DNA from: Streptomyces sp. AcH 505
GTDB taxonomy: Bacteria; Actinomycetota; Actinomycetes; Streptomycetales; Streptomycetaceae
Assembly (NCBI RefSeq): GCF_000818175.1
Contig: NZ_JTIY01000001.1
Coordinates: 5,464,119 to 5,510,388, forward strand
Length of the DNA: 46,270 nucleotides
Direction of reading: 5' to 3'
Shown here: positions 1 through 7,280 of the stretch, piece after piece
How positions within the stretch are numbered: the stretch's first letter is position 1
Layout: every line of letters starts with the position of its first letter
The notes under the pieces: model-generated
What the model was told of the DNA's origin: nothing
The model's input: the letters and a program-made list of their open reading frames with translations, nothing else
Database searches by the model: none
Translations under genes and position numbers: made by a program

Positions 1-94
1 CGGCCAGCGCCGCCGCCGCCGCGAACGCGCCCAGCACCCGGCGCCTGCCGGGACCGCCGGTCGGTCGTGCTTCCTGTCCTGCGCTGCTGCTCAT
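1..94 (-). CDS. Exported protein, N-terminal fragment cut by the window edge
   Basis: Only the first 31 codons are visible, reading leftward from the ATG at 94-92. The protein begins MSSSAGQEARPTGGPGRRRV and continues into LGAFAAAAALA. An arginine cluster followed by a hydrophobic, alanine-rich stretch is a signal peptide; RRRVLGAF resembles a twin-arginine (Tat) signal, but the full motif is not clear. The ribosome binding site is AGAGGTGA (read leftward, about 101-108), correctly spaced from the ATG, which supports this start. The mature domain lies outside the window, so no function can be given. The gene is divergent from the VWA gene to the right. Confidence 0.6.
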   Translation of the reverse strand, partial: MSSSAGQEARPTGGPGRRRVLGAFAAAAALA

Positions 95-113
95 ACCGGT
101 CACCTCTGCGTGT

Positions 114-181
114 GGGGGGTTGTGACGGGTGGGGGGTTGTGACGGATGGGGGTCGTGCCGGTCGGGGGGTCGTGCCGGGGC
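114..181. repeat. Four 16-17-bp G-rich tandem repeats in a divergent promoter region
   Basis: Four consecutive units begin at 114, 131, 148 and 164. Each has a run of five or six G followed by TTGTGACGG (units 1 and 2) or TCGTGCCGG (units 3 and 4). The G-tracts are separated by about 11 bases and could form a long-loop G-quadruplex on the plus strand. The block lies in the roughly 240-bp region between the leftward exported protein and the rightward VWA gene, so it may influence one or both promoters. I see no other feature in 182-331 beyond presumed promoter sequence. Confidence 0.6.
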
Positions 182-331
182 GGACGGACGGGGCGGACGC
201 GCTCACCGCGGGGGCCGTGAACGCGCCCACCACAGTGGCCTGATCCGTTCATCCCGACAAGTCCGCACCCGATATGACGGGGCGTCAGTCCTCATTTGGC
301 CCCGGTGGCTGATTCTCCATATCATCCGGCG

Positions 332-1612
332 ATGATCATAAGTAAACGGTCGGCGGTCGCCGCGTGCGGTCTGCTGGCCGCACTGTCCTTCGGGCTCCTC
401 GCTCCCTCCACCGCGGCAGCCGACGACGAACCCGCCGCGCAGCCCGCGGCCAAGGTCGATCTCGTGCTGGACGTCAGCGGTTCGATGCGGACCCGCGACA
501 TCGACGGCCAGACCCGGATGACGGCGGCCAAGCAGGCGTTCAACGAAGTCCTGGACTCGGTACCGCAGGGGGTGGAGCTCGGGATCCGTACCCTCGGGGC
601 CAACTACCCGGGCAAGGACACCAAGGTGGGCTGCAAGGACACCGAGCAGCTCTACAAGGTCGGCCCGCTGGACCGTACCGAGGCGAAGACCGCCGTCGCC
701 ACCCTCGCCCCCACCGGCTGGACGCCCATCGGCCCCGCGCTGCTGCGCGCGGCCGACGACCTCGAAGGCGGTGAGGCCACCCGCCGTATCGTCCTCATCA
801 CCGACGGCGAGGACACCTGCGCGCCGCTCGACCCCTGCGAGGTGGCGCGCGACATCGCGGCCAAGGGCATCCACCTCGTCATCGACACGCTGGGTCTCGT
901 GCCCGACGACAAGACGCGCAAGCAGCTCACCTGTATCGCCGAGGCCACCGGCGGCACCTACACGTCCGTACGGCACACCGACGAACTGTCCGGCCGGGTG
1001 ACCCAGTTGGTCGACCGGGCCGCCGATCCCGTGGTCACGCCCGTGGCCACCGAGGGCGCCGCGCGGTGCGCGCAGGCCCCCGAACTCAAGCCCGGTCTCT
1101 ACAGTGACCGTGAGCGGTTCTCCGAACACCGCTGGTACCGCGTCGACGTCCGGCCGGGACAGGAGCTGCGCGCCTCGGTGAGCGTCTCCGCCGACCGCGC
1201 CGTCGACCCCGACTACGGCGTCCTGCTGCGGGCTGTGACCGTGCACGGCAGGGAGATCGTCCGTGGCTCGGAGGCCGGCGCCGGACGCACCGATGTGATC
1301 TCCACCGGTCTGCGCTACCCGAAGCCGCCGGAGGACGAGAGCGACGACGGCACGCCACCGCCCGCCGAGGCGGTGTGTCTTGAGGTCGGCAACGCCTTCG
1401 CGGCGCCCGACTCGGTCAAGACCACCCCGGGACTGCCGGTCGAGCTGACCGTCGCCCTGGTGGACTCGCCCGACGATCCGTCCGACGTCGCCTCCTTCGG
1501 CCTCGGCCGCGGCTGGTGGCTGCTCGGTCTGCTGACCCTCACCGGTTTGGTCGCAGGTCTGCTGTGGGGCTGGATCTCCCGCTGGCGTGTCGCTGTCTGG
1601 AGGAGCAACTGA
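332..1612 (+). CDS. Secreted, membrane-anchored von Willebrand factor A (VWA) domain protein
   Basis: This encodes a 426-residue exported protein. Residues 1-30 are a signal peptide (positive start, hydrophobic core, AxA-type end). The VWA domain runs from about 42 to 230 and has a complete metal-ion adhesion site: D47-x-S49-x-S51 (DVSGS), T131 in WTPIGPA and D158 in ITDGEDTC. About 250-390 is a beta-rich extracellular segment (GLYSDRERFSEHRWYRVDV). A hydrophobic helix at about 394-418 followed by basic residues anchors the C-terminus in the membrane. The ATG at 332 is preferred over an in-frame upstream start at 296 because it begins the signal peptide exactly, although no strong ribosome binding site is visible. 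The stop overlaps the next start by one base (TGATG), so the two genes are translationally coupled. Ligand and role are unknown. Confidence 0.85.
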   Translation: MIISKRSAVAACGLLAALSFGLLAPSTAAADDEPAAQPAAKVDLVLDVSGSMRTRDIDGQTRMTAAKQAFNEVLDSVPQGVELGIRTLGANYPGKDTKVGCKDTEQLYKVGPLDRTEAKTAVATLAPTGWTPIGPALLRAADDLEGGEATRRIVLITDGEDTCAPLDPCEVARDIAAKGIHLVIDTLGLVPDDKTRKQLTCIAEATGGTYTSVRHTDELSGRVTQLVDRAADPVVTPVATEGAARCAQAPELKPGLYSDRERFSEHRWYRVDVRPGQELRASVSVSADRAVDPDYGVLLRAVTVHGREIVRGSEAGAGRTDVISTGLRYPKPPEDESDDGTPPPAEAVCLEVGNAFAAPDSVKTTPGLPVELTVALVDSPDDPSDVASFGLGRGWWLLGLLTLTGLVAGLLWGWISRWRVAVWRSN

Positions 1613-2433
1613 TGCGTACCACAGATGTGTTCACAAGTGTTCTCCTCACGGGCGCCCTGGCGGGCGCGGTGTTCGCCGGCGCGGCGGGAGCTGCCTCCGC
1701 CGACAGCCCCACCCCGTCCGACACGTCCACGGCCGCCACGGGCGACGACGGCTCGGCAGCGCCGACCGAGGCCGGCACGTCGTTCCGTACGGCGACGGCC
1801 TTCCGGCCGGGGCAGCGGCCCACGGCCGACGCGTCGACCGGCGACTACCTGTACTGGATGTTCCCCGTCGACGTGGGGCAGCGGGCCACCGTGACCGCCG
1901 AGGTCACCTTCCCCGACTCCTCGGCCAGGAAGTCGAGTTCGACCTGGCAGGTCGACGTGTACGACGGGCTGCGCCGCCGCCAGCCGTGCGTCTACGGCGC
2001 GCAGACCCGAGCGGTCGCGGGCGGCGCGGGCACGGTCGAACTGCGCTGCACGCTGCGCACCGTACGGGCCTGGGCCGAGCCGTGGTCCAACGACCCGCTG
2101 CCGGGCAGCTATTACATCCGGCTGACGGCGGTCGACGCGCAGGAGCAGGACCTCGGACTGCCGATGAAGGCGGCCATCGGGGTACGGACGTCCGGCGAGG
2201 GCGGTGCGCATGCCGTCGGCGGCAAGCTCGCCGCACCGCTGACGCCCGGCGTCGCCGACGACGAAGCGGCGACAGCGCCCGAGGACGGCTGGTCGTCGGG
2301 CCGCTGGTCCGACCGCTGGCTGTGGACGGTCGGCGGCGGCGTGCTCGGCGCACTCGCCGCCATCGCGGGCTACACCCTGGCCCGGCCCTCGCGGCGCCGG
2401 GTGGCCTCGCCGCCCCCGCCGGCGCAGTACTGA
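1612..2433 (+). CDS. Signal-peptide and C-terminal TM protein, partner of the VWA protein
   Basis: The product has 273 residues: an N-terminal signal peptide (MRTTDVFTSVLLTGALAGAV..., ending near ASADS), a Thr/Ser/Pro-rich linker, a beta-rich extracellular domain (about 55-190), a low-complexity Asp/Ala linker, and a C-terminal membrane helix (about 240-262, GGGVLGALAAIAGYTLA) followed by arginines. The ATG overlaps the VWA stop codon and has a strong GGAGGAG site at 1600-1606, so the start is well supported. The extracellular domain shares a pattern with the membrane-proximal half of the VWA protein: a PG turn, an aromatic-V-DV-xxGQ strand and a later PG-x-x strand. The two proteins probably work together at the cell surface. 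I do not recognise a named family, and the function is unknown. Confidence 0.8.
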   Translation: MRTTDVFTSVLLTGALAGAVFAGAAGAASADSPTPSDTSTAATGDDGSAAPTEAGTSFRTATAFRPGQRPTADASTGDYLYWMFPVDVGQRATVTAEVTFPDSSARKSSSTWQVDVYDGLRRRQPCVYGAQTRAVAGGAGTVELRCTLRTVRAWAEPWSNDPLPGSYYIRLTAVDAQEQDLGLPMKAAIGVRTSGEGGAHAVGGKLAAPLTPGVADDEAATAPEDGWSSGRWSDRWLWTVGGGVLGALAAIAGYTLARPSRRRVASPPPPAQY

Positions 2434-2454
2434 GCGCGCAAGCGCCCAAACAGT

Positions 2455-2494
2455 CGGCTCCGGGGGCCTGTTCACCCACAGGACCCCGGAGCCG
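2455..2494 (+). terminator. Strong hairpin terminator after the VWA operon
   Basis: CGGCTCCGGGG (2455-2465) pairs perfectly with CCCCGGAGCCG (2484-2494). Inside the loop, CCTG (2467-2470) pairs with CAGG (2479-2482), so the stem is nearly continuous apart from one G-A mismatch. It starts 22 bases after the stop of the membrane partner gene. A second, smaller hairpin (GCCTGCT 2538-2544 / AGCAGGC 2551-2557) follows. There is no T-run, which is usual for Streptomyces. Confidence 0.8.
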
Positions 2495-2640
2495 TGCGCG
2501 TACGGGGCACCCGCGTACAGGGGCCCGCGTGAAGAGGGCCTGCTGACGAAAGCAGGCTCGCGCGGAGCCCGCTCACGGAAGGCCGCTCACGGGACACGCA
2601 CCCTCGCAGCGCCGGAAGCCGCCGCGATAGCCTGGCGCGC

Positions 2641-3516
2641 GTGACTGTGCCCAGCGCCTCCGACGCCTCTGACCGGACGCCGAAACTCTTCGCGATCAGT
2701 GACCTCCACGTCGCCTACACCGAGAACCGCGACATCGTCGAATTGCTGCGGCCGGAGTCCCCGGACGACTGGCTCATCGTCGCCGGCGACACCGCGGAGA
2801 AGGTCGCGGACGTCGAATGGGCGCTGCGCACCCTCGCCGGCCGGTTCGCGAAAGTCGTGTGGACACCGGGCAACCACGAGCTGTGGACCCACAAACAGGA
2901 CCCGGTCCAGCTGCGGGGCGACGCGCGCTACCAGCATCTGGTGGCGCGGTGCCGGGAGTTGGGCGTGTCGACGCCCGAAGACCCGTACCCCGTCTGGCGG
3001 GGCCCCGGCGGCCCTGTCACCGTGGCACCCCTCTTCGTCCTCTACGACTACACGTTCCGCCCCGCGGGCACCACGACCAAGGAGGAGGCGCTGGCCGTCG
3101 CGCACGAGTCGGGCGTGGTGTGCACGGACGAGATGGTGCTCCACCCCGACCCGTACCAGAGCCGCGAGGCCTGGAGCGCCGAGCGGGTCAGGATCACCGA
3201 GAAGCGGCTCGAAGACAGGCCACCCGGCCTGCCGACCATTCTGGTCAACCACTGGCCGCTGACCCGCCACCCCACCCGCGTCCTCACCTATCCCGAGTTC
3301 GCGCTGTGGTGCGGCACGGAAGCCACGGCCGACTGGCATGTGCGCTACGAGGCCAAGACGGTCGTCTACGGCCATCTGCACATCCCGCGCACCACCTACG
3401 AGGACGGGGTGCGGTTCGAGGAGGTGTCCGTCGGCTACCCCCGCGAATGGCAGCGCCAGCGGCACCCCGACCCCGCGCTGCGGCAGATCCTGCCCGTGCC
3501 CGGGGCCGCGTCATGA
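2641..3516 (+). CDS. Metallophosphoesterase (calcineurin-like)
   Basis: A 291-residue soluble protein of the calcineurin-like phosphoesterase superfamily. Visible metal-binding motifs, in order: D21-x-H23 (SDLH), D50 (VAGD), N78-H79 (PGNHELW), H204 (VNHWPL) and H245-x-H247 (YGHLHIP). These supply the two-metal centre that cleaves phosphoesters. The start is the GTG at 2641; no strong ribosome binding site is visible and a second in-frame GTG lies two codons later. Its stop overlaps the start of the PPTase gene (ATGA at 3513-3516), which implies coupled translation and a shared task. Inference: it may act on coenzyme A or 4'-phosphopantetheine-related compounds, since its partner transfers that group. 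The sequence does not fix the substrate. Confidence 0.9.
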   Translation: MTVPSASDASDRTPKLFAISDLHVAYTENRDIVELLRPESPDDWLIVAGDTAEKVADVEWALRTLAGRFAKVVWTPGNHELWTHKQDPVQLRGDARYQHLVARCRELGVSTPEDPYPVWRGPGGPVTVAPLFVLYDYTFRPAGTTTKEEALAVAHESGVVCTDEMVLHPDPYQSREAWSAERVRITEKRLEDRPPGLPTILVNHWPLTRHPTRVLTYPEFALWCGTEATADWHVRYEAKTVVYGHLHIPRTTYEDGVRFEEVSVGYPREWQRQRHPDPALRQILPVPGAAS

Positions 3517-4178
3517 TCGGCGAGATACTGCCCCCCGCGGTGGTGTCCGTGGCCACGACCGACGACGTCGCCGCGCCCGACCTCTTCCCCGAAGAGGCGG
3601 CCCTGGTGGAGAAGGCCGTGCCCAAGCGGGTGCGCGAGTTCGGCACGACCCGGCACTGCGCCCGCAGCGCGCTCGCGCAGCTGGGTGTGGCACGCGCGCC
3701 CATCCTGCGCGACCAACGCGGCGCCCCCGGCTGGCCGGCCGGGACGGTCGGCAGCATGACCCACTGCGACGGCTTCCGCGCCGCCGCCGTCGCCAGGAAG
3801 AGCGACATCGTCACCCTCGGCATCGACGCCGAACCGCACGCCCGGATACCCGAAGGCGTGCTGGAGACCATCACGGTCGGGGACGAGCCCGCCATGATCG
3901 GGAAACTCGTCCACACCCGGCCCGAAGTCCACTGGGACCGGCTGCTGTTCAGCGCCAAGGAGTCCGTGTACAAGGCGTGGTACCCGATCACCGGACGCTG
4001 GCTGGACTTCACCGAGGCGGAGTTCGACATCGACCCGGCGAACGGGGGCTTCACGGCGCGGCTGCTCGTCCCGGGACCCGAACTGCCGGGTCACGGCACC
4101 CTCAAGGGGTTCACCGGACGCTGGGCGGTGCGGGACGGGGTCATCATGACGTCCGTCGTCCTCGCGGCGCTGCGGTAA
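3513..4178 (+). CDS. svp: 4'-phosphopantetheinyl transferase, Svp/EntD type
   Basis: A 221-residue Sfp-superfamily enzyme that moves the phosphopantetheine arm of coenzyme A onto carrier domains of polyketide and peptide synthetases. Hallmarks: GSMTHC (80-85), the Mg-binding GID105-A-E107, W141-D at the start of the third motif, and the catalytic FSAKE150-SVYKAW. The whole length closely follows what I remember of Svp from S. verticillus (LLFSAKES-KAWYP, FTARLLVPGP), so an orthologous broad-range PPTase is likely. Because no large synthase is in the window, it probably serves clusters elsewhere in the genome. The ATG at 3513 overlaps the stop of the metallophosphoesterase gene by four bases; this gene pair is, as I recall, common in Streptomyces. 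Confidence 0.93.
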   Translation: MIGEILPPAVVSVATTDDVAAPDLFPEEAALVEKAVPKRVREFGTTRHCARSALAQLGVARAPILRDQRGAPGWPAGTVGSMTHCDGFRAAAVARKSDIVTLGIDAEPHARIPEGVLETITVGDEPAMIGKLVHTRPEVHWDRLLFSAKESVYKAWYPITGRWLDFTEAEFDIDPANGGFTARLLVPGPELPGHGTLKGFTGRWAVRDGVIMTSVVLAALR

Positions 4179-4201
4179 CCGGCCCCCCTCGTCGGCGGGT
4201 G

Positions 4202-4224
4202 TTGCGGACCGAAGCTGTCCGCAA
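4202..4224 (+). terminator. Short hairpin after the phosphoesterase-PPTase operon
   Basis: TTGCGGAC (4202-4209) pairs with GTCCGCAA (4217-4224) around a seven-base loop, 24 bases after the PPTase stop and 20 bases before the next ATG. It could end the operon or act as an attenuator for the downstream gene. Confidence 0.45.
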
Positions 4225-4243
4225 GGCTCGGTACGGTTCGGGC

Positions 4244-5359
4244 ATGGCCTCGAAGACGACCGCCCCCGTGCTCGGGGTACGCGCCCTCAACCGGGCGACC
4301 CTGGAGCGGCAACTGCTCCTGCGCCGCGACGACAGGCCGGCCGAGGACGCCGTCGCGCACCTCCTGGGGCTGCAGGCGCAGAACGTGAAACCGCCGTACT
4401 TCCAGCTCGCCGCCCGGCTGGCGGGGTTCGTCCCCGAGGACCTGTCCAGCCTGATGGCCTCCCGCGCCGTGGCCCGGCTCGTGACCATGCGCTCCACGAT
4501 CCATACGCACACCGCCGACGACTGCCTCACCCTGCGCCCGCTCGTCCAGGCCGCCCGCGACCGCGAACTGGGGCTCTTCCGCAAGGGGCTGCCCGGCGTG
4601 GACCTCGACCGGCTCGCCGCGTACAGCCGCGCGTTCGTCGAGGAACAGCCCCGCCCGGTCAAGGAGTTGCGCGAAGCGCTGCTGAAGCAGTGGCCGGACG
4701 CCGATCCGCAGGCGCTGACCGTCGCCGCCCGCTGTCTGCTGCCGCTCGTGCAGACCACCCCGCGCGGACTGTGGGACACCAGCGCGCAGGTCACCCTCAC
4801 CACGGCGGAACACTGGTTCGGCAGGGCCGCCGAGCCCGCGCCCGCCGCCGACGGGACCGTACTGCGCTATCTCGCGGCCTTCGGACCCGCTTCCGTGCAG
4901 GACATGCAGACCTGGGCGGGTCTTACCCGGCTGCGGGCCGTCTTCGAGCGGCTACGGCCCCGGCTGCGCACCTTCCAGGACGAGAACGGCGTCGAACTCT
5001 TCGACCTGCCCGAAGCGCCGAGGCCCGACCCCGCTACCCCGGCGCCGCCGCGCTTCCTGCCGGAGTTCGACAACTTGCTGCTCTCGCACGCCGACCGGAG
5101 CCGGATCGTCCCGCCGGCCTACCGGGGCCGCTCCTGGCGCGGGAACACCGGATACCGCACGCTCCTCGTGGACGGTTTCCTCGCGGGCGTCTGGCAGCCG
5201 CCGGAAGGCGGCGACGGCGCGCCGCTCACCGTCGAACTCTTCGCCGGCATCGGCCGTGAACAGCGCGGCGCGGTGACGGAGGAGGGCGAGCGGCTGCTCA
5301 CCACCATGTACGGCGGCGCGGCCGGTGGAGTCCGCTACGCGAACTTCACCGGCTCCTGA
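4244..5359 (+). CDS. Winged-helix DNA-binding / AlkZ-AlkX-like DNA glycosylase family protein (HTH_42)
   Basis: A 371-residue protein of the HTH_42 family (once DUF1006), built of tandem winged-helix domains. The N-terminal segment holds LGLQ44-A-Q46-N, which matches the catalytic Q-x-Q motif of the AlkZ/AlkX DNA glycosylases, enzymes that remove bulky alkylated bases or unhook interstrand crosslinks. The C-terminal third (LPEFDNLLLSHADRSR, then WRGNTGYRTLLVDGFLAGVW) is the conserved family end. The ATG at 4244 starts the conserved segment; the long upstream extension in this frame is an artefact of high G+C. Some members protect producers of DNA-alkylating antibiotics, while others act in general repair. 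Which applies here cannot be told, because no biosynthetic cluster is visible. Confidence 0.85.
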   Translation: MASKTTAPVLGVRALNRATLERQLLLRRDDRPAEDAVAHLLGLQAQNVKPPYFQLAARLAGFVPEDLSSLMASRAVARLVTMRSTIHTHTADDCLTLRPLVQAARDRELGLFRKGLPGVDLDRLAAYSRAFVEEQPRPVKELREALLKQWPDADPQALTVAARCLLPLVQTTPRGLWDTSAQVTLTTAEHWFGRAAEPAPAADGTVLRYLAAFGPASVQDMQTWAGLTRLRAVFERLRPRLRTFQDENGVELFDLPEAPRPDPATPAPPRFLPEFDNLLLSHADRSRIVPPAYRGRSWRGNTGYRTLLVDGFLAGVWQPPEGGDGAPLTVELFAGIGREQRGAVTEEGERLLTTMYGGAAGGVRYANFTGS

Positions 5360-5397
5360 GGCCCGCGCCCCACACCGGTTCCTGACGCACCGTTACC

Positions 5398-6735
5398 TCA
5401 CAGCCCGACGTCCCGCATCCGCAGATCGTCGAAGCTCTCCCGCCGGACCAGCAGCCGGGACCGGCCCTCCGACACCGCGACCACCGGCGGGCGGCCCGTC
5501 ATGTTGTAGCCGGACGCCATCGACACCTGGTAGGCCCCCGACGCCGGTACGGCCAGCACGTCACCCGCCCTGATGTCGTCGGGCAGCTCGACCGACTCGG
5601 CGAGCACATCGCCCGCCTCGCAGTGCCGCCCCACGACCGTCGCCGTCCGCATGGGCGCGTCCGACGCCCGGCCCACCCTGCGTACGGTGTAGCGCGCGCC
5701 GTACAGCGCGGGGCGCGGGTTGTCGCTCATCCCGCCGTCGACGGCGACGAAGGCCCGGCCGCCGGTGTGTTTGACCGACAGCACCCGGTAGAGGGCGATC
5801 CCGGCCGGTGCCATGATCGACCGGCCCGGCTCGACGGTCAGCCTCGGCACCGGCAGGTCGTGCGCGGCGCAGGCCTCCGCCAGTGTTTCGGTGATCAGCC
5901 GCCCGTATACCGAAGGCGCGGGCGCGGGATCTCCCGGCAGATACGCCACGGCGAAGCCGCCGCCCATGTCCAGCTCGGGCAGCGTCACCCCGAACCGCTC
6001 CCGGATCAGCGCCATGAAGGCGACCACCCGCCGCACGGCCTCGGCGTACGGCTCGGCCCGGGTGATCTGGGAGCCCAAGTGGCAGTGCAGACCGACCAGT
6101 CGCAGACGGTGCTGGCCGAGGATCCGGCCGACGGCGTCCAGTGCGTCACCGTCCGCGATCGACATGCCGAACTTCTGGCCGGCCACACCCGTACGCACCT
6201 TGTGATGCGCGCCCGCCGCCACACCGGGCACCACCCGCACCATCACCTGCTGCGGGTCGGGCCCCGCGACCTGCGCGGCGAGCCGGGCGATCTCGTTGTC
6301 CGAATCGATGACGATCCGGCCGACACCGAGCCGCAGCGCCGCCCGCAGATCCTCCGGCGACTTCGCGTTGCCGTGCAGCACGATGTGCTCCGGCGGGAAG
6401 CCGCGGGTGGCCGCCAGCTCCAGTTCACCGGCGGAGCAGACGTCGAGCCCCAGGCCCTCCTGCTCGACCCAGTCGACCACGGCACGGCACAGGAACGCCT
6501 TGGCCGCGTACACCACATCGGCCTGCGGCAGCGCGGCACGCCAGGCCCGGGCACGGGATCTGACCTCGCCCTCGTCCAGGACGTACGCCGGTGTGCCGTA
6601 CCGCTCGGCCAGCTCGGCCAGGGACACGCCCGCCACGGCGATGTCACCGCCGGGGGCCACCACGGCGGACGTGGGCCACACCGTCGCCGTGCTCAGCTCG
6701 TCGATGCGCAGCAGCGGCTGCGGTTCGGTGGTCAT
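5398..6735 (-). CDS. lysA: Diaminopimelate decarboxylase (LysA family)
   Basis: A 445-residue fold-III PLP decarboxylase that converts meso-diaminopimelate to L-lysine. K79 in VVYAAKAF forms the Schiff base with PLP. HCHLGSQI, the glycine-rich LDMGGGFAVAY and VEPGRSI bind the cofactor phosphate, and the HCEAGD motif (C372) from the partner subunit completes the active site. DGGMSDNPRPALY and the C-terminal ASGAYQVSMASGYNMTGRPP are also LysA-like. It is slightly shorter than the housekeeping Streptomyces LysA as I remember it and lies with a SAV_915 gene rather than with thrC/thrB or argS. It may therefore be a second copy or act on a related amino acid. Its start overlaps the stop of the SAV_915 gene (6732-6735), so the two are coupled. 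Confidence 0.85.
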   Translation of the reverse strand: MTTEPQPLLRIDELSTATVWPTSAVVAPGGDIAVAGVSLAELAERYGTPAYVLDEGEVRSRARAWRAALPQADVVYAAKAFLCRAVVDWVEQEGLGLDVCSAGELELAATRGFPPEHIVLHGNAKSPEDLRAALRLGVGRIVIDSDNEIARLAAQVAGPDPQQVMVRVVPGVAAGAHHKVRTGVAGQKFGMSIADGDALDAVGRILGQHRLRLVGLHCHLGSQITRAEPYAEAVRRVVAFMALIRERFGVTLPELDMGGGFAVAYLPGDPAPAPSVYGRLITETLAEACAAHDLPVPRLTVEPGRSIMAPAGIALYRVLSVKHTGGRAFVAVDGGMSDNPRPALYGARYTVRRVGRASDAPMRTATVVGRHCEAGDVLAESVELPDDIRAGDVLAVPASGAYQVSMASGYNMTGRPPVVAVSEGRSRLLVRRESFDDLRMRDVGL

Positions 6736-7130
6736 ACGGCCATCGCCTCCGGGACGTCCAGCGGGCCCAGGGTGCGGCGCGCACAGCTCATGACCGGTGC
6801 GGTGCGCCGCCCGGCCGGCGAAGGGGGAGCGGACGGGACGGCGGTGAGCTGCGGGTCGACCGTCACCACCAGCGCCCCGAGCGGCGCGCCGAGCGCGCGC
6901 AGGGCCGGTTCGGCGAGCAGGATCCAGGGCTGCCGCTCACCGAACACGGCGGCCAGCCGCCCCTTGCTGGTGAACCCGACAGCGGTCCGTGCCCCGAGCG
7001 GTGTGCGCGCGAAACGCAGCTGGCAGTCGCCCGAGGGGCCGCGCCGCACGGGTACGTAGAGCATGCCCGCACCGCACGGCAGGTCGGCCGGGTCGGGGTC
7101 CGCGGCCTCGTCGTCGGAAATGCGCTCCAT
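6732..7130 (-). CDS. SAV_915/SseB-like small protein
   Basis: A 132-residue protein with the pattern typical of the Streptomyces SAV_915 family, distantly SseB-like: MLYVPVRRGPSGDCQLRFAR, then LGARTAVGFTSKGRLAAVFG. It ends in a low-complexity tail. No catalytic residues or signal peptide are visible and the function is not known. The start is clear: GGAGGA (7137-7142, read leftward) lies seven bases before the ATG. It is the first gene of a two-gene leftward operon and overlaps the lysA-type gene by four bases. The 150-bp region upstream (7131-7280) should hold the operon promoter, but I see no convincing -35/-10 pair; the only notable feature is the palindrome TCCTCCGGAGGA over the ribosome binding site. 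Confidence 0.75.
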   Translation of the reverse strand: MERISDDEAADPDPADLPCGAGMLYVPVRRGPSGDCQLRFARTPLGARTAVGFTSKGRLAAVFGERQPWILLAEPALRALGAPLGALVVTVDPQLTAVPSAPPSPAGRRTAPVMSCARRTLGPLDVPEAMAV

Positions 7131-7280
7131 GGTGTCCTCCGGAGGAGTAGTTCACTGCCTGACACCTGGAAGCTATGCCCGCGGGGAACCCTCCCTGGGG
7201 TCCCATGACGCACCATTGATCACCACCCCCCACATCTTGACGCCCCCCTGTCGCTGATCGGCCCTGACCTGCGCATTCGC

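Noticed and set aside
2599..2640. Earlier start for the metallophosphoesterase
   Set aside because: No in-frame start with a ribosome binding site was found before 2641, and the terminator region of the previous operon extends to about 2557.
3338..4243. Upstream extension of the AlkZ/AlkX-like frame to 3338
   Set aside because: It would overlap the metallophosphoesterase and PPTase genes in another frame, and its translation is arginine/proline-rich noise; the family homology begins at the ATG at 4244.
7131..7142. Palindrome TCCTCCGGAGGA upstream of the SAV_915 gene as an operator
   Set aside because: It is the ribosome binding site and its chance complement; no second copy was found.
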